64,000 bases of DNA from assembly GCF_051014685.1 (NCBI RefSeq), contig NW_027478536.1, positions 1,027,800 to 1,091,799 of the forward strand, written 5' to 3'. The notes under the pieces are model-generated. The model had not been told where the DNA came from and did not search any database. It was given only the letters and a program-made list of their open reading frames with translations. This DNA is from Ptiloglossa arizonensis. Lineage: Eukaryota; Arthropoda; Insecta; Hymenoptera; Colletidae. The stretch's first letter is position 1. Each line of letters opens with the position of its first letter. The position numbers were made by a program, and so were the translations under genes. Below are positions 36,628 to 49,038 of the stretch, one piece after another.

Positions 36628-39285
36628 AAAGTAGAAACTCGCCCGATTACAACGGTGTGTGTATTTTTGCCCTAGGCCATAGTAGTTATTGGTTTCGAGT
36701 ATCAGACTTGCGAAAATTTTGATGGATTCTCAACCATTCCTTAATTTCAAACTCCCATATCTCGCGAACGAATTGACGAACTCGAGAAATTCCTGTTGCA
36801 TCTGAAAGCAGAAACTCGCCCGATTACAATGGTGTGTGTACTTTTCCCCTAGGCCTTTGTAGTTATTGGTTTCGGGAATCAGAGTTGCGAAAATTTTGAT
36901 GGTTTCTCAACCATTCCTTAACACCTAACTCCCATATCTCGCGAACGGATTGACGAACTCGAGAAATTCCTGTTGCATCTGAAAGCAGAAACTCGCCCGA
37001 TTTCAACGGTATGTGTACTTTTCCCCTAGGCCTTTGTACTTATTGGTTTCGGGAATCAGAGGTGCGACAATTTTGATGGTTTCTCAACCATTCCTTAACT
37101 TCAAACTCCCATATCTCGCGAACGGATTGACGATCTCGAGAAATTCCAGTTGCATCTGAAAGTAGAAACACGCCCGATTACAGTGGTGTGTGTACTTTTC
37201 CCCTAGGCCATTCCAGTTATTGGTTTCGAGTATCAAATCAGCGAAAATTTTGGTGGTTTCTCAACCATTCCTTAACTTCAAATTCCCATATGTCGCGAAC
37301 GGATTGACGAACTCCAGAAATTCCTGTTGCATCTGAAATCAGAAACTCGCCCGATTACAACGGTATGTGTATTTTTGCCCTAGGCCATAGCAGTTATTGG
37401 TTTCGAGTATCAGACATGCGAAAATTTTGATGGTTTCTCAACCATTCCTTAACTTCAAACTCCCATATCTCGCGAACGGATTGACGAACTCGAGAAATTC
37501 CTGTTCAATCTGAAAGTAGAAACTCGCCCGATTACACCGGTATGTTTATTTTTGCCCTAGGCCATAGTAGTTATGATTTTCGAGTATCAGACTTGCGAAA
37601 ATTTTGATGGTTTCTCAACCATTCCTTAATTTCAAACTCGAATATCTCGCGAACGGATTGACGAACACGAGAACTTCCTGTTGCATCTGAAAGTAGAAAC
37701 TCGCCCCATTACAATGGTGTGTGAACGTTTCCCCTAGGCCATTCCAGTTATTGGTTTCGAGTATCAGACCAGCGAAATTTTTGATGGTTTCTCAAGCGTT
37801 CCTTAACTTCAAACTCCCATATCACGCGAACGGATTGACGAACTCGAGATATTCCTGTTTCATCTGAAAGTAGAAACTCGCCGGATTACAACGGTATGTG
37901 TATTTTCCCCCTAGGCCATTGTAGTTATTGGTTTCGAGTATCAGACATGCGAAAACTTTGATGGTTTCTCAACCATTGCTTAACTTCAAACTCCCATAAC
38001 ACGCGAACGGATTGACGAACTCGAGAAATTCCTATAGCATACGAAAGCAGAAACTCGCCCGATTACAAGGGTATGTGTATTTTTGCCAAAGGCCATAGTA
38101 GTTATTAGTTTCGAGTATCAGACATGCGAAAATTTTGATGGTTTCTCAACCATTCCTTAACATCAAACTCCCATATCTCGCGAACGGATTGACTAACTCG
38201 AGAAATTCCTATTGCATCTGAAAGCAGAAACTCGCCCGATTTCAACGGTATGTATACTCTTCCCCTAGGCCATTCTAGTTATTGGTTTCGAGTATCAAAT
38301 CAGCGAAAATTTTGGTGGTTTCTCAACCATTCCTTAACTTCAAACTCCCATATCTCGCGAACGGATTGACGAACTCGAGAAATTCCTGTTGCATCTGAAA
38401 GTAGAAACTCGCCCGATTACAACGGTGTGTGTATTTTTGCCCTAGGCCATAGTAGTTATTGGTTTCGAGTATCAGACTTGCGAAAATTTTGATGGTTTCT
38501 CAACCATTCCTTAACTTCAAACTCCCATATCTCGCGAACAGATCGACGAACTCGAGAAATTCCTGTTGCATCTGAAAGCAGAAACTCGCCCGATTACAAT
38601 GGTGTGTGTACTTTTCCCCTAGTCAATAGTAGAAATTGGTTTCGAGCATCAGACTTGCGAAAATTTTGATGGATTCTCAACCATTCCTTAATTTCAAACT
38701 CCCATATCTCGCGAACGAATTGACGAACTCGAGAAATTCCTGTTGCATCTGAAAGCAGAAACTCGCCCGATTACAATGGTGTGTGTACTTTTCCCCTAGG
38801 CCTTTGTAGTTATTGGTTTCGGGAATCAGAGTTGCGAAAATTTTGATGGTTTCTCAACCATTCCTTAACATCTAACTCCCATATCTCGCGAACGGATTGA
38901 CGAACTCGAGAAATTCCTGTTGCATCTGAAAGCAGAAACTCGCCCGATTTCAACGGTATGTGTACTTTTCCCCTAGGCCTTTGTACTTATTGGTTTCGGG
39001 AATCAGAGGTGCGACAATTTTGATGGTTTCTCAACCATTCCTTAACTTCAAACTCCCATATCTCGCGAACGGATTGACGATCTCGAGAAATTCCAGTTGC
39101 ATCTGAAAGTAGAAACACGCCCGATTACAGTGGTGTGTGTACTTTTCCCCTAGGCCATTCCAGTTATTGGTTTCGAGTATCAAATCAGCGAAAATTTTGG
39201 TGGTTTCTCAACCATTCCTTAACTTCAAATTCCCATATGTCGCGAACGGATTGACGAACTCCAGAAATTCCTGTTGCATCTGAAA
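35566..39285. repeat. 10-monomer higher-order repeat (1,770-bp unit) with a later insertion
   Basis: 35566-36720 matches 37336-38490 (offset 1,770 bp, 10 monomers) with few differences. The third hexamer copy is thus 37336-38397. After about 38490 the offset changes to 1,947 bp (11 monomers): CAGAGTTGCG is at 36880 and 38827 in the two copies. One monomer with CAATAGTAGAAATTGG (about 38620) has been added to the second unit. GAGGTGCGACAATTTTG monomers lie near 37060, 39007 and 40070. Confidence 0.88.
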
Positions 39286-42200
39286 GCAGAAACTCGCCCG
39301 ATTACAACGGTATGTGTATTTTTCCCCTAGGCCATTGTAGTTATTGGGTTCGAATATCAAATCAGCGAAAATTTTTGTGGTTTCTCAACCATTCCTTAAC
39401 TTCAAACTCCCATGTATCGCGAACGGATTGACGAACTCGAGAAATTCCTGTTGCATCTGAAAGCAGAAACTCGCCCGATTACAAGGGTATGTGTACTTTT
39501 CCCCTAGTCCATAGTAGTTATTGGTTTCGAGCATCAGACTTGCGAAAATTTTGATGGATTCTCAACCATTCCTTAACTTCAAACTCCCATATCTCGCGAA
39601 CGGATAGACGAACTCGAGAAATTCCTGTTGCATCTGAAAGTAGAAACACGCCCGATTACAGTGGTGTGTGTACTTTTCCCCTAGGCCATTCCAGTTATTG
39701 GTTTCGAGTATCAAATCAGCGAAAATTTTGGTGGTTTCTCAACCATTCCTTAACTTCAAACTCCCATATCTCGCGAACGGATTGACGAACTCGAGAAATT
39801 CCTGTTGCATCTGAAAGCAGAAACTCGCCCGATTACAACGGTATGTGTATTTTTCCCCTAGGCCTTTGTAGTTATTGGTTTCGGGAATCAGAGTTGCGAA
39901 AATTTTGATGGTTTCTCAACCATTCCTTAACATCTAACTCCCATATCTCGCGAACGGATTGACGAACTCGAGAAATTCCTATTGCATCTGAAAGCAGAAA
40001 CTCGCCCGATTTCAACGGTATGTGTACTTTTCCCCTAGGCCTTTGTACTTATTGGTTTCGGGAATCAGAGGTGCGACAATTTTGATGGTTTCTCAACCAT
40101 TCCTTAACTTCAAACTCCCATATCTCGCGAACGGATTGACGATCTCGAGAAATTCCTGTTGCATCTGAAAGTAGAAACACGCCCGATTACAGTGGTGTGT
40201 GTACTTTTCCCCTAGGCCATTCCAGTTATTGGTTTCGAGTATCAAATCAGCGAAAATTTTGGTGGTTTCTCAACCATTCCTTAACTTCAAACTCCCATAT
40301 CTCGCGAACGGAATGACGAACTCGAGAAATTCCTGTTGCATCTGAAAGTAGAAACTCGCCCGATTACAACGGTATGTGTATTTTTCCCCTAGGCCTTTGT
40401 AGTTATTGGTTTCGGGAATCAGACTTGCAAAATTTTGGTGGTTTCTCAACCATTCCTTAACTTCAAACTCCCACATCTCGCGAACGGATTGACGAACTCG
40501 AGAAATTCCTATTGCATCTGAAAGCAGAAACTCGCCCGGTTACAACGGCATGTGTATTTTTCCCCTAGGCCTTTGTAGTTATTGGTTTCGGGAATCAGAC
40601 TTGCGAAAATTTTGATGGTTTCTCAACCGTTCCTTAACTTCAAACTCCCACATCTCGCGAACGGATTGACGAACTCGAGAAATTCCTGTTGCATCTGAAA
40701 GTAGAAACTCGCCCGATTACAATTGTTGTGTGTACTTTTCCCCTAGGCCATACTAGTTATTGGTTTCGAGTATCAGACTTGCGAAAATTTTGATGGTTTC
40801 TCAAGCGTTCCTTAACTTCAAACTCCCATATCTCGCGAACGGATTGACGAACTCGAGAAATTCCTGTTTCGTCTGAAAGAAGAAACTCGCCCGATTACAA
40901 CGGTATGTGTATTTTCCCCCTAGGCCATTGTAGTTATTGATTTCGATTATCAGACACGCGAAAATTTTGATGGTTTCTGAACCGTTCCTTAACTTCAAAC
41001 TCCCATATCTCGCGAACGGATTGAAGAACTCGAAAAATTCCTGTTGCATCTGAAAGTAGAAACTCGCTCGATTACAACGGTATGAGTATTCTTCCCCTAG
41101 GCCTTTGTAGTTATTGGTTTCGGGAATCAGACTTGCGAAAATTGTGATGGTTGCTCAACCATTCCATAACTTCAAACTCCCATATCTCGCGAACGAATTG
41201 ACGAACTCGAGAATTTCTTGTTGCATCTGAAAGCAGAAACTCGCCCGATTACAGCGGTATGTATATTTTTGCCCTAGGCCATAGTAGTTATTGGTTTCGA
41301 GTATCAGACTTGCGAAAATTTTGATGGTTGCTCAACCATTCCTTAATTTCAAACTCCCATATCTCGCGAACGGATTGACGAACACGAGAAATACCTATTG
41401 CATCTGAAAGCAGAAACTCGCCCGGTTACAACGGCATGTGTATTTTTCCCCTAGGCCTTTGTAGTTATTGGTTTCGGGAATCAGACTTGCGAAAATTTTG
41501 ATGGTTTCTCAACCGTTCCTTAACTTCAAACTCCCACATCTCGCGAACGGATTGACGAACTCGAGAAATTCCTGTTGCATCTGAAAGTAGAAACTCGCCC
41601 GATTACAATTGTTGTGTGTACTTTTCCCCTAGGCCATACTAGTTATTGGTTTCGAGTATCAGACTTGCGAAAATTTTGATGGTTTCTCAAGCGTTCCTTA
41701 ACTTCAAACTCCCATATCTCGCGAACGGATTGACGAACTCGAGAAATTCCTGTTTCATCTGAAAGTAGAAACTCGCCGGATTACAACGGTATGTGTATTT
41801 TCCCCCTAGGCCATTGTAGTTATTGGTTTCGGGAATCAGACTTGCGAAAATTGTGATGGTTGCTCAACCATTCCTTAACTTCAAACTCCCATATCTCGCG
41901 AACGAATTGACGAACTCGAGAATTTCTTGTTGCATCTGAAAGCAGAAACTCGCCCGATTACAGCGGTATGTATATTTTTGCCCTAGGCCATAGTAGTCAT
42001 TGGTTTCGAGTATCAGAATTGCGAAAATTTTGATGGTTGCTCAACCATTCCTTAATTTCAAACTCCCATATCTCGCGAACGGATTGACGAACTCGAGAAA
42101 TTCCTGTTGCATCTGAAATCAGAAACTCGCCCGATTACAACGGTATGTGTATTTTTGCCCTAGGCCATAGCAGTTATTGGTTTCGAGTATCAGACATGCG

Positions 42201-42668
42201 AAAATTTTTATGGTTTCTCAACCATTCCTTAACTTCAAACTCCCATATCTCGCGAATGGAATGACGAACTCGAGAAATTCCTGTTGCATCTGAAAGTAGA
42301 AACTCGCCCGATTACAACGGTATGTGTATTTTTCCCCTAGGCCTTTGTAGTTATTGGTTTCGGGAATCAGACTTGCGAAAATTTTGATGGATTCTCAACC
42401 ATTCCTTAACTTCAAACTCCCATATCTCGCGAACGGATTGACGAACTCGAGAAATTCCTATTGCATCTGAAAGCAGAAACTCGCCCGATTACAAGGGTAT
42501 GTGTATTTTTGCCCTAGGCCATAGTAGTTATTGGTTTCGAGTATCAGACATGCGAAAATTTTGATGGTTTCTCAACCATTCCTTAACTTCAAACTCCCAT
42601 ATCTCGCGAACGGATTGACGAACACGAGAAATTCCTATTACATCTGAAAGCAGAAACTCGCCCGATTA
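39286..42668. repeat. Satellite stretch with 6- and 5-monomer duplications
   Basis: The CAGAGTTGCG and GGTGCGACAATT monomers at 39.9-40.1 kb repeat those at 38.8-39.0 kb at 1,062 bp. About 40525-40870 matches 41410-41755 at 886 bp (5 monomers plus 1); both carry the one-base insertion ACAATTGTTGTGTG (40721 and 41607). AAAATTGTGATGGTTGC monomers are at about 41138 and 41850. A one-base loss, CTTGCAAAATTTTGG, is at about 40427 and recurs near 43612 and 49982. Confidence 0.84.
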
Positions 42669-43786
42669 CAACGGTATGTGTACTTTTCCCCTAGGCCTTT
42701 GTAGTTATTGGTTTCGGGAATCAGAGGTGCGAAAATTTCGATAGTTTCTCAACCATTCCTTAATATCAAACTCCCATATCTCGCGAACGGATTGACGAAC
42801 TCGAGAAATTCCTATTACATCTGAAAGCAGAAACTCGCCCGATTACAACGGTATGTGTATTTTTCCCCTAGGCCTTTGTAGTTATTGGTTTCGGGAATCA
42901 GACTTGCGAAAAATTTGATGGTTGCTCAACCATTCCTTAACTTCAAACTCCCACTTCTCGCGAACGAATTGACGAACTCGAGAAATTCTTGTTGCATCTG
43001 AAAGCAGAAACGCGCCCGATTACAGCGGTGTGTGTATTTTTGCCCTAGGCCATAGTAGTTATTGGTTTTGAGAATCAGACTTGCGAAAATTTTGATGGTT
43101 TCTCAACCATTCCTTAATTTCAAACTCCCATATCTCGCGAACGGTTGACGAACTCGAGAAATTCCTGTTGCATCTGAATGTAGAAACTCGCCCCATTACA
43201 ATGGTGTGTGTACTTTTCCCCTAGGCCAATCCAGTTATTGGTTTCGAGTATCAGACCAGCGAAATTTTTGATGGTATCTGAACCATTCCTTAACTTCAAA
43301 CTCCCATATCTCGCGAACGGATTGACGAACTCGAGAAATTCCTGTTTCGTCTGAAAGAAGAAACTCGCCCGATTACAACGGTATGTGCATTTTCCCCCTA
43401 GGCCATTGTAGTTATTGGTTTCGATTATCAGACACGCGAAAATTTTGATGGTTTCTGAACCGTTCCTTAACTTCAAACTCCCATATCTCGCGAACGGACT
43501 GAAGAACTCGATAAATTCCTGTTGCATCTGAAAGTAGAAACTCGCCCGATTACAACGGTATGTGTATTCTTCCCCTAGGCCTTTGTAGTTATTGGTTTCG
43601 GGAATCAGACTTGCAAAATTTTGGTGGTTGCTCAACCATTCCTTAACTTCAAACTCCCATATCTCGCGAACGAATTGACGAACTCGAGAATTTCTTGTTG
43701 CATCTGAAAGCAGAAACTCGCCCGATTACAGCGGTATGTGTATTTTTGCCCTAGGCCATAGTAGTTATTGGTTTCGAGTATCAGAC
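42669..43786. repeat. 1.1-kb flanking duplication, left copy
   Basis: Matches 49039-50156 at 6,370 bp (36 monomers minus 2) over 1,118 bp with three differences noticed (near 42843 and two near 43012-43018). Shared rare indels are the two-base deletion GAACGGTTGACG near 43140 and CTTGCAAAATTTTGG near 43612. The two copies bracket the 7-mer higher-order region. A 171-codon open frame on the minus strand (43120-43635) is carried identically by both; it is the repeat read through in frame, not a gene. Confidence 0.93.
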
Positions 43787-43921
43787 TTGCGAAAATTTTG
43801 ATGGTTGCTCAACCATTCCTTAATTTCAAACTCCCATATCTCGCGAACGGATTGACGAACACGAGAAATTCCTATTGCATCTGAAAGCAGAAACTCGCCC
43901 GATTACAACGGTATGTGTATT

Positions 43922-46900
43922 TTTGCCCTAGGCCATTGTAGTTATTGGTTTCGAGTATCAGACATGCGAAAATTTTGATGGTTTCTCAACCATTCCTTAA
44001 CTTCAAACTCCCATATCTCGCGAACGGATTGACGAACTCGAGAAATTCCTGTTGCATCTGAAAGTAGAAACTCGCCCGATTACAACGGTATGTGCATTTT
44101 TCCCCTAGGCCTTTGTTGTTATTGGTTTCGGGAATCAGACTTGCAAAAATTTTGATGGTTTCTCAACCATTCCTTAACTTCAAACTCCCACATCTCGCGA
44201 ACGGATTGACGAACTCGAGAAATTCCTGTTGCATCTGAAAGTAGAAACTCGCCAGATTACAATGGTGTGTGTACTTTTCCCCTAGCCCATAGTAGTTATC
44301 GGTTTCGAGCATCAGACTTGCGAAAATTTTGATGGATTCTCAACCATTCCTTAACTTCAAACTCCCATATCTCGCGAACGGATTGACGAACTCGAGAAAT
44401 TCCTGTTGCATCTGAAAGCAGAAACTCGCCCGATTACAACGGTATGTGTACTTTTCCCTTAGGCCATTCCAGTTATTTGTTTCGAGTATCAGATCAGCGA
44501 AAATTTTTGTGGCTTCTCAACCATTCCTTAACTTCAAACTCCCATATCTCGCGAACGGATTGACGAAGTCGAGAAATTCCTGTTGCATCTGAAAGTAGAA
44601 ACTCGCTCGATTACAATGGTGTGTGTACTTTTCCCCTAGGCCATAGTAGTTATTGGTTTCGAGTGTCTGACTTGCGAAAATTTTGATGGCTTCTCAAGCG
44701 TTCCTTAACTTCAAACTCCCATATCTCGCGAACGGATTGACGAACTCGAGAAATTCCTGTTTCATCTGAAAGTAGAAACTCGCCGGATTACAACGGTATG
44801 TGTATTTTTCCCCTAGGCCATAGTAGTTATTCGTTTCGAGAATCAGACTTGCGAAAATTTTGATCGTTTCTCAAGCGTTCCTCAACTTCAAACTCCCATA
44901 TCACGCGAACGGATTGACGAACTCGAGAAATTCCTATTGTATCTGAAAGCAGAAACTCGCCCGATTACAAGGGTATGTGTATTTTTGCCCTGGGCCATAG
45001 TAGTTATTGGTTTCGAGTATCAGACATGCGAAAACTTTGATGGTTTCTCAACCATTCCTTAACTTCGAACACCCATATCTCGCGAACGGATTGACGAACA
45101 CGAGAAATTCCTATTTCATCTGAAAGCAGAAACTCGCCCGGTTACAACGGTATGTGTATTTTTGCCCTAGGCCATTGTAGTTATTGGTTTCGAGTATCAG
45201 ACATGCGAAAATTTTGATGGTTTCTCAACCATTCCTTAACTTCAAACTCCCATATCTCGCGAACGGATTGACGAACTCGAGAAATTCCTGTTGCATCTGA
45301 AAGTAGAAACTCGCCCGATTACAACGGTATGTGCATTTTTCCCCTAGGCCTTTGTTGTTATTGGTTTCGGGAATCAGACTTGCAAAAATTTTGATGGTTT
45401 CTCAACCATTCCTTAACTTCAAACTCCCACATCTCGCGAACGGATTGACGAACTCGAGAAATTCCTGTTGCATCTGAAAGTAGAAACTCGCCCGATTACA
45501 ATGGTGTGTGTACTTTTCCCCTAGCCCATAGTAGTTATCGGTTTCGAGCATCAGACTTGCGAAAATTTTGATGGATTCTCAACCATTCCTTAACTTCAAA
45601 CTCCCATATCTCGCGAACGGATTGACGAACTCGAGAAATTCCTGTTGCATCTGAAAGCAGAAACTCGCCCGATTACAACGGTATGTGTACTTTTCCCTTA
45701 GGCCATTCCAGTTATTTGTTTCGAGTATCAGATCAGCGAAAATTTTTGTGGTTTCTCAACCATTCCTTAACTTCAAACTCCCATATCTCGCGAACGGATT
45801 GACGAAGTCGAGAAATTCCTGTTGCATCTGAAAGTAGAAACTCGCTCGATTACAATGGTGTGTGTACTTTTCCCCTAGGCCATAGTAGTTATTGGTTTCG
45901 AGTGTCTGACTTGCGAAAATTTTGATGGCTTCTCAAGCGTTCCTTAACTTCAAACTCCCATATCTCGCGAACGGATTGACGAACTCGAGAAATTCCTGTT
46001 TCATCTGAAAGTAGAAACTCGCCGGATTACAACGGTATGTGTATTTTTCCCCTAGGCCATAGTAGTTATTCGTTTCGAGAATCAGACTTGCGAAAATTTT
46101 GATCGTTTCTCAAGCGTTCCTCAACTTCAAACTCCCATATCACGCGAACGGATTGACGAACTCGAGAAATTCCTATTGTATCTGAAAGCAGAAACTCGCC
46201 CGATTACAAGGGTATGTGTATTTTTGCCCTGGGCCATAGTAGTTATTGGTTTCGAGTATCAGACATGCGAAAACTTTGATGGTTTCTCAACCATTCCTTA
46301 ACTTCGAACACCCATATCTCGCGAACGGATTGACGAACACGAGAAATTCCTATTTCATCTGAAAGCAGAAACTCGCCCGGTTACAACGGTATGTGTATTT
46401 TTGCCCTAGGCCATTGTAGTTATTGGTTTCGAGTATCAGACATGCGAAAATTTTGATGGTTTCTCAACCATTCCTTAACTTCAAACTCCCATATCTCGCG
46501 AACGGATTGACGAACTCGAGAAATTCCTGTTGCATCTGAAAGTAGAAACTCGCCCGATTACAACGGTATGTGCATTTTTCCCCTAGGCCTTTGTTGTTAT
46601 TGGTTTCGGGAATCAGACTTGCAAAAATTTTGATGGTTTCTCAACCATTCCTTAACTTCAAACTCCCACATCTCGCGAACGGATTGACGAACTCGAGAAA
46701 TTCCTGTTGCATCTGAAAGTAGAAACTCGCCCGATTACAATGGTGTGTGTACTTTTCCCCTAGCCCATAGTAGTTATCGGTTTCGAGCATCAGACTTGCG
46801 AAAATTTTGATGGATTCTCAACCATTCCTTAACTTCAAACTCCCATATCTCGCGAACGGATTGACGAACTCGAGAAATTCCTGTTGCATCTGAAAGCAGA

Positions 46901-47203
46901 AACTCGCCCGATTACAACGGTATGTGTACTTTTCCCTTAGGCCATTCCAGTTATTTGTTTCGAGTATCAGATCAGCGAAAATTTTTGTGGTTTCTCAACC
47001 ATTCCTTAACTTCAAACTCCCATATCTCGCGAACGGATTGACGAAGTCGAGAAATTCCTGTTGCATCTGAAAGTAGAAACTCGCTCGATTACAATGGTGT
47101 GTGTACTTTTCCCCTAGGCCATAGTAGTTATTGGTTTCGAGTGTCTGACTTGCGAAAATTTTGATGGCTTCTCAAGCGTTCCTTAACTTCAAACTCCCAT
47201 ATC
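43922..47203. repeat. Tandem 7-mer higher-order repeat (1,239-bp unit, about 2.65 copies)
   Basis: Units are 43922-45160, 45161-46399 and a partial 46400-47203. Units 1 and 2 differ at only two positions that I noticed (GCCAGATT versus GCCCGATT near 44253, GTGGCTTC versus GTGGTTTC near 44512), whereas the seven monomers inside a unit differ at many sites. Monomer signatures in order are GTGCATTTTTCCCC with CCTTTGTTG and TTGCAAAAATT; CCCTAGCCCATAG with TTATCGG; TCCCTTAGGCC with TTATTTGTTTCG; CTCGCTCG with GAGTGTCTGAC; CGCCGGATT with TTATTCGTTTCG; ACAAGGGTATG with CCCTGGGCC; and CTCGCCCGGTT with CCATTGTAG. GAGTGTCTGAC at 44661, 45900 and 47139 gives 1,239 bp twice. This is the clearest higher-order repeat in the window. 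Confidence 0.94.
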
Positions 47204-49038
47204 ACGCGAACGGATTGACGAACTCGAGAAATTCCTATTGCATCTGAAAGCAGAAACTCGCCCGATTACAAGGGTATGTGTATTTTTGCCCTGGGCCATA
47301 GTAGTTATTGGTTTCGAGTATCAGACATGCGAAAACTTTGATGGTTTCTCAACCATTCCTTAACTTCGAACACCCATATCTCGCGAACGGATTGACGAAC
47401 ACGAGAAATTCCTATTTCGTCTGAAAGCAGAAACTCGCCCGATTTCAACGGTATGTGTACTTTTCCCCTACGCCTTTGCAGTTATTGGTTTCGGGAATCA
47501 GAGGTGCGAAAATTTTGATGGTTTCTCAACCATTCCTTAACTTCGAACACCCATATCTCGCGAACGGATTGACGAACACGAGAAATTCCTATTTCATCTG
47601 AAAGCAGAAACTCGCCCGATTTCAACGGTATGTGTACTTTTCCCCTAGGCCTTTGCAGTTATTGGTTTCGGGAATCAGAGGTGCGAAAATTTCGATGGTT
47701 TCTCAACCATTCCTTAACATCAAACTCCCATATCTCGCGAACGGATTGACGAACTCGAGAAATTCCTATTACATCTGAAAGCAGAAATTCGCCCGATTAC
47801 AATGGTGTGTGTACTTTTCCCCTAGGCCATTCCAGTTATTGGTTTCGAGTATCAGACCGGCGAAAATTTTTGTGGTTTCTCAACCATTCCTTAACTTCAA
47901 ACTCCCATATCTCGCGAACGGATTGACGAACTCGAGAAATTCCTGTTGCATCTGAAATCAGAAACTCGCCCGATTACAACGGTATGTGTACCTTTCCCTT
48001 AGGCCATTCCAGTTATTTGTTTCGAGTATCAGATCAGCGAAAATTTTTATGGTTTCTCAACCATTCCTTAACTTCAAACTCCCATATCTCGCGAACGGAT
48101 TGACGAAGTCGAGAAATTCCTGTTGCATCTGAAAGTAGAAACTCGCTCGATTACAATGGTGTGTGTACTTTTCCCCTAGGCCATAGTAGTTATTGGTTTC
48201 GAGTGTCTGACTTGCGAAAATTTTGATGGCTTCTCAAGCGTTCCTTAACTTCAAACTCCCATATCTCGCGAACGGATTGACGAACTCGAGAAATTCCTGT
48301 TTCATCTGAAAGTAGAAACTCGCCGGATTACAACGGTATGTGTATTTTTCCCCTAGGCCATAGTAGTTATTCGTTTCGAGAATCAGACTTGCGAAAATTT
48401 TGATCGTTTCTCAAGCGTTCCTCAACTTCAAACTCCCATATCACGCGAACGGATTGACGAACTCGAGAAATTCCTATTGCATCTGAAAGCAGAAACTCGC
48501 CCGATTACAAGGGTATGTGTATTTTTGCCCTGGGCCATAGTAGTTATTGGTTTCGAGTATCAGACATGCGAAAATTTTGATGGTTTCTCAACCATTCCTT
48601 AACTTCGAACACCCATATCTCGCGAACGGATTGACGAACACGAGAAATTCCTATTTCATCTGAAAGCAGAAACTCGCCCGATTTCAACGGTATGTGTACT
48701 TTTCCCCTAGGCCTTTGTAGTTATTGGTTTCGGGAATCAGAGGTGCGAAAATTTCGATGGTTTCTCAACCATTCCTTAACTTCAAACTCCCATATCACGC
48801 GAACGGATTGACGAACTCGAGAAATTCCTATTGCATCTGAAAGCAGAAACTCGCCCGATTACAAGGGTATGTGTATTTTTGCCCTGGGCAATAGTAGTTA
48901 TTGGTTTCGAGTATCAGACATGCGAAAATTTTGATGGTTTCTCAACCATTCCTTAACTTCAAACACCCATATCTCGCGAACGGATTGACGAACACGAGAA
49001 ATTCCTATTTCATCTGAAAGCAGAAACTCGCCCGATTT
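47204..49038. repeat. Rearranged higher-order monomers with dimer duplications
   Basis: At 47204 the third 7-mer unit jumps: the CGCCGGATT monomer is missing and the ATCACGCG joint leads straight to the CCCTGGGCC monomer. The GATTTCAACGG/CTTTGCAG monomer is then present twice (47435-47690), restoring the register. GAGTGTCTGAC recurs at 48201. About 48451-48804 and 48805-49158 form a tandem dimer (354 bp) of the ACAAGGG/CCCTGGG and GATTTCAACGG types. Confidence 0.86.
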
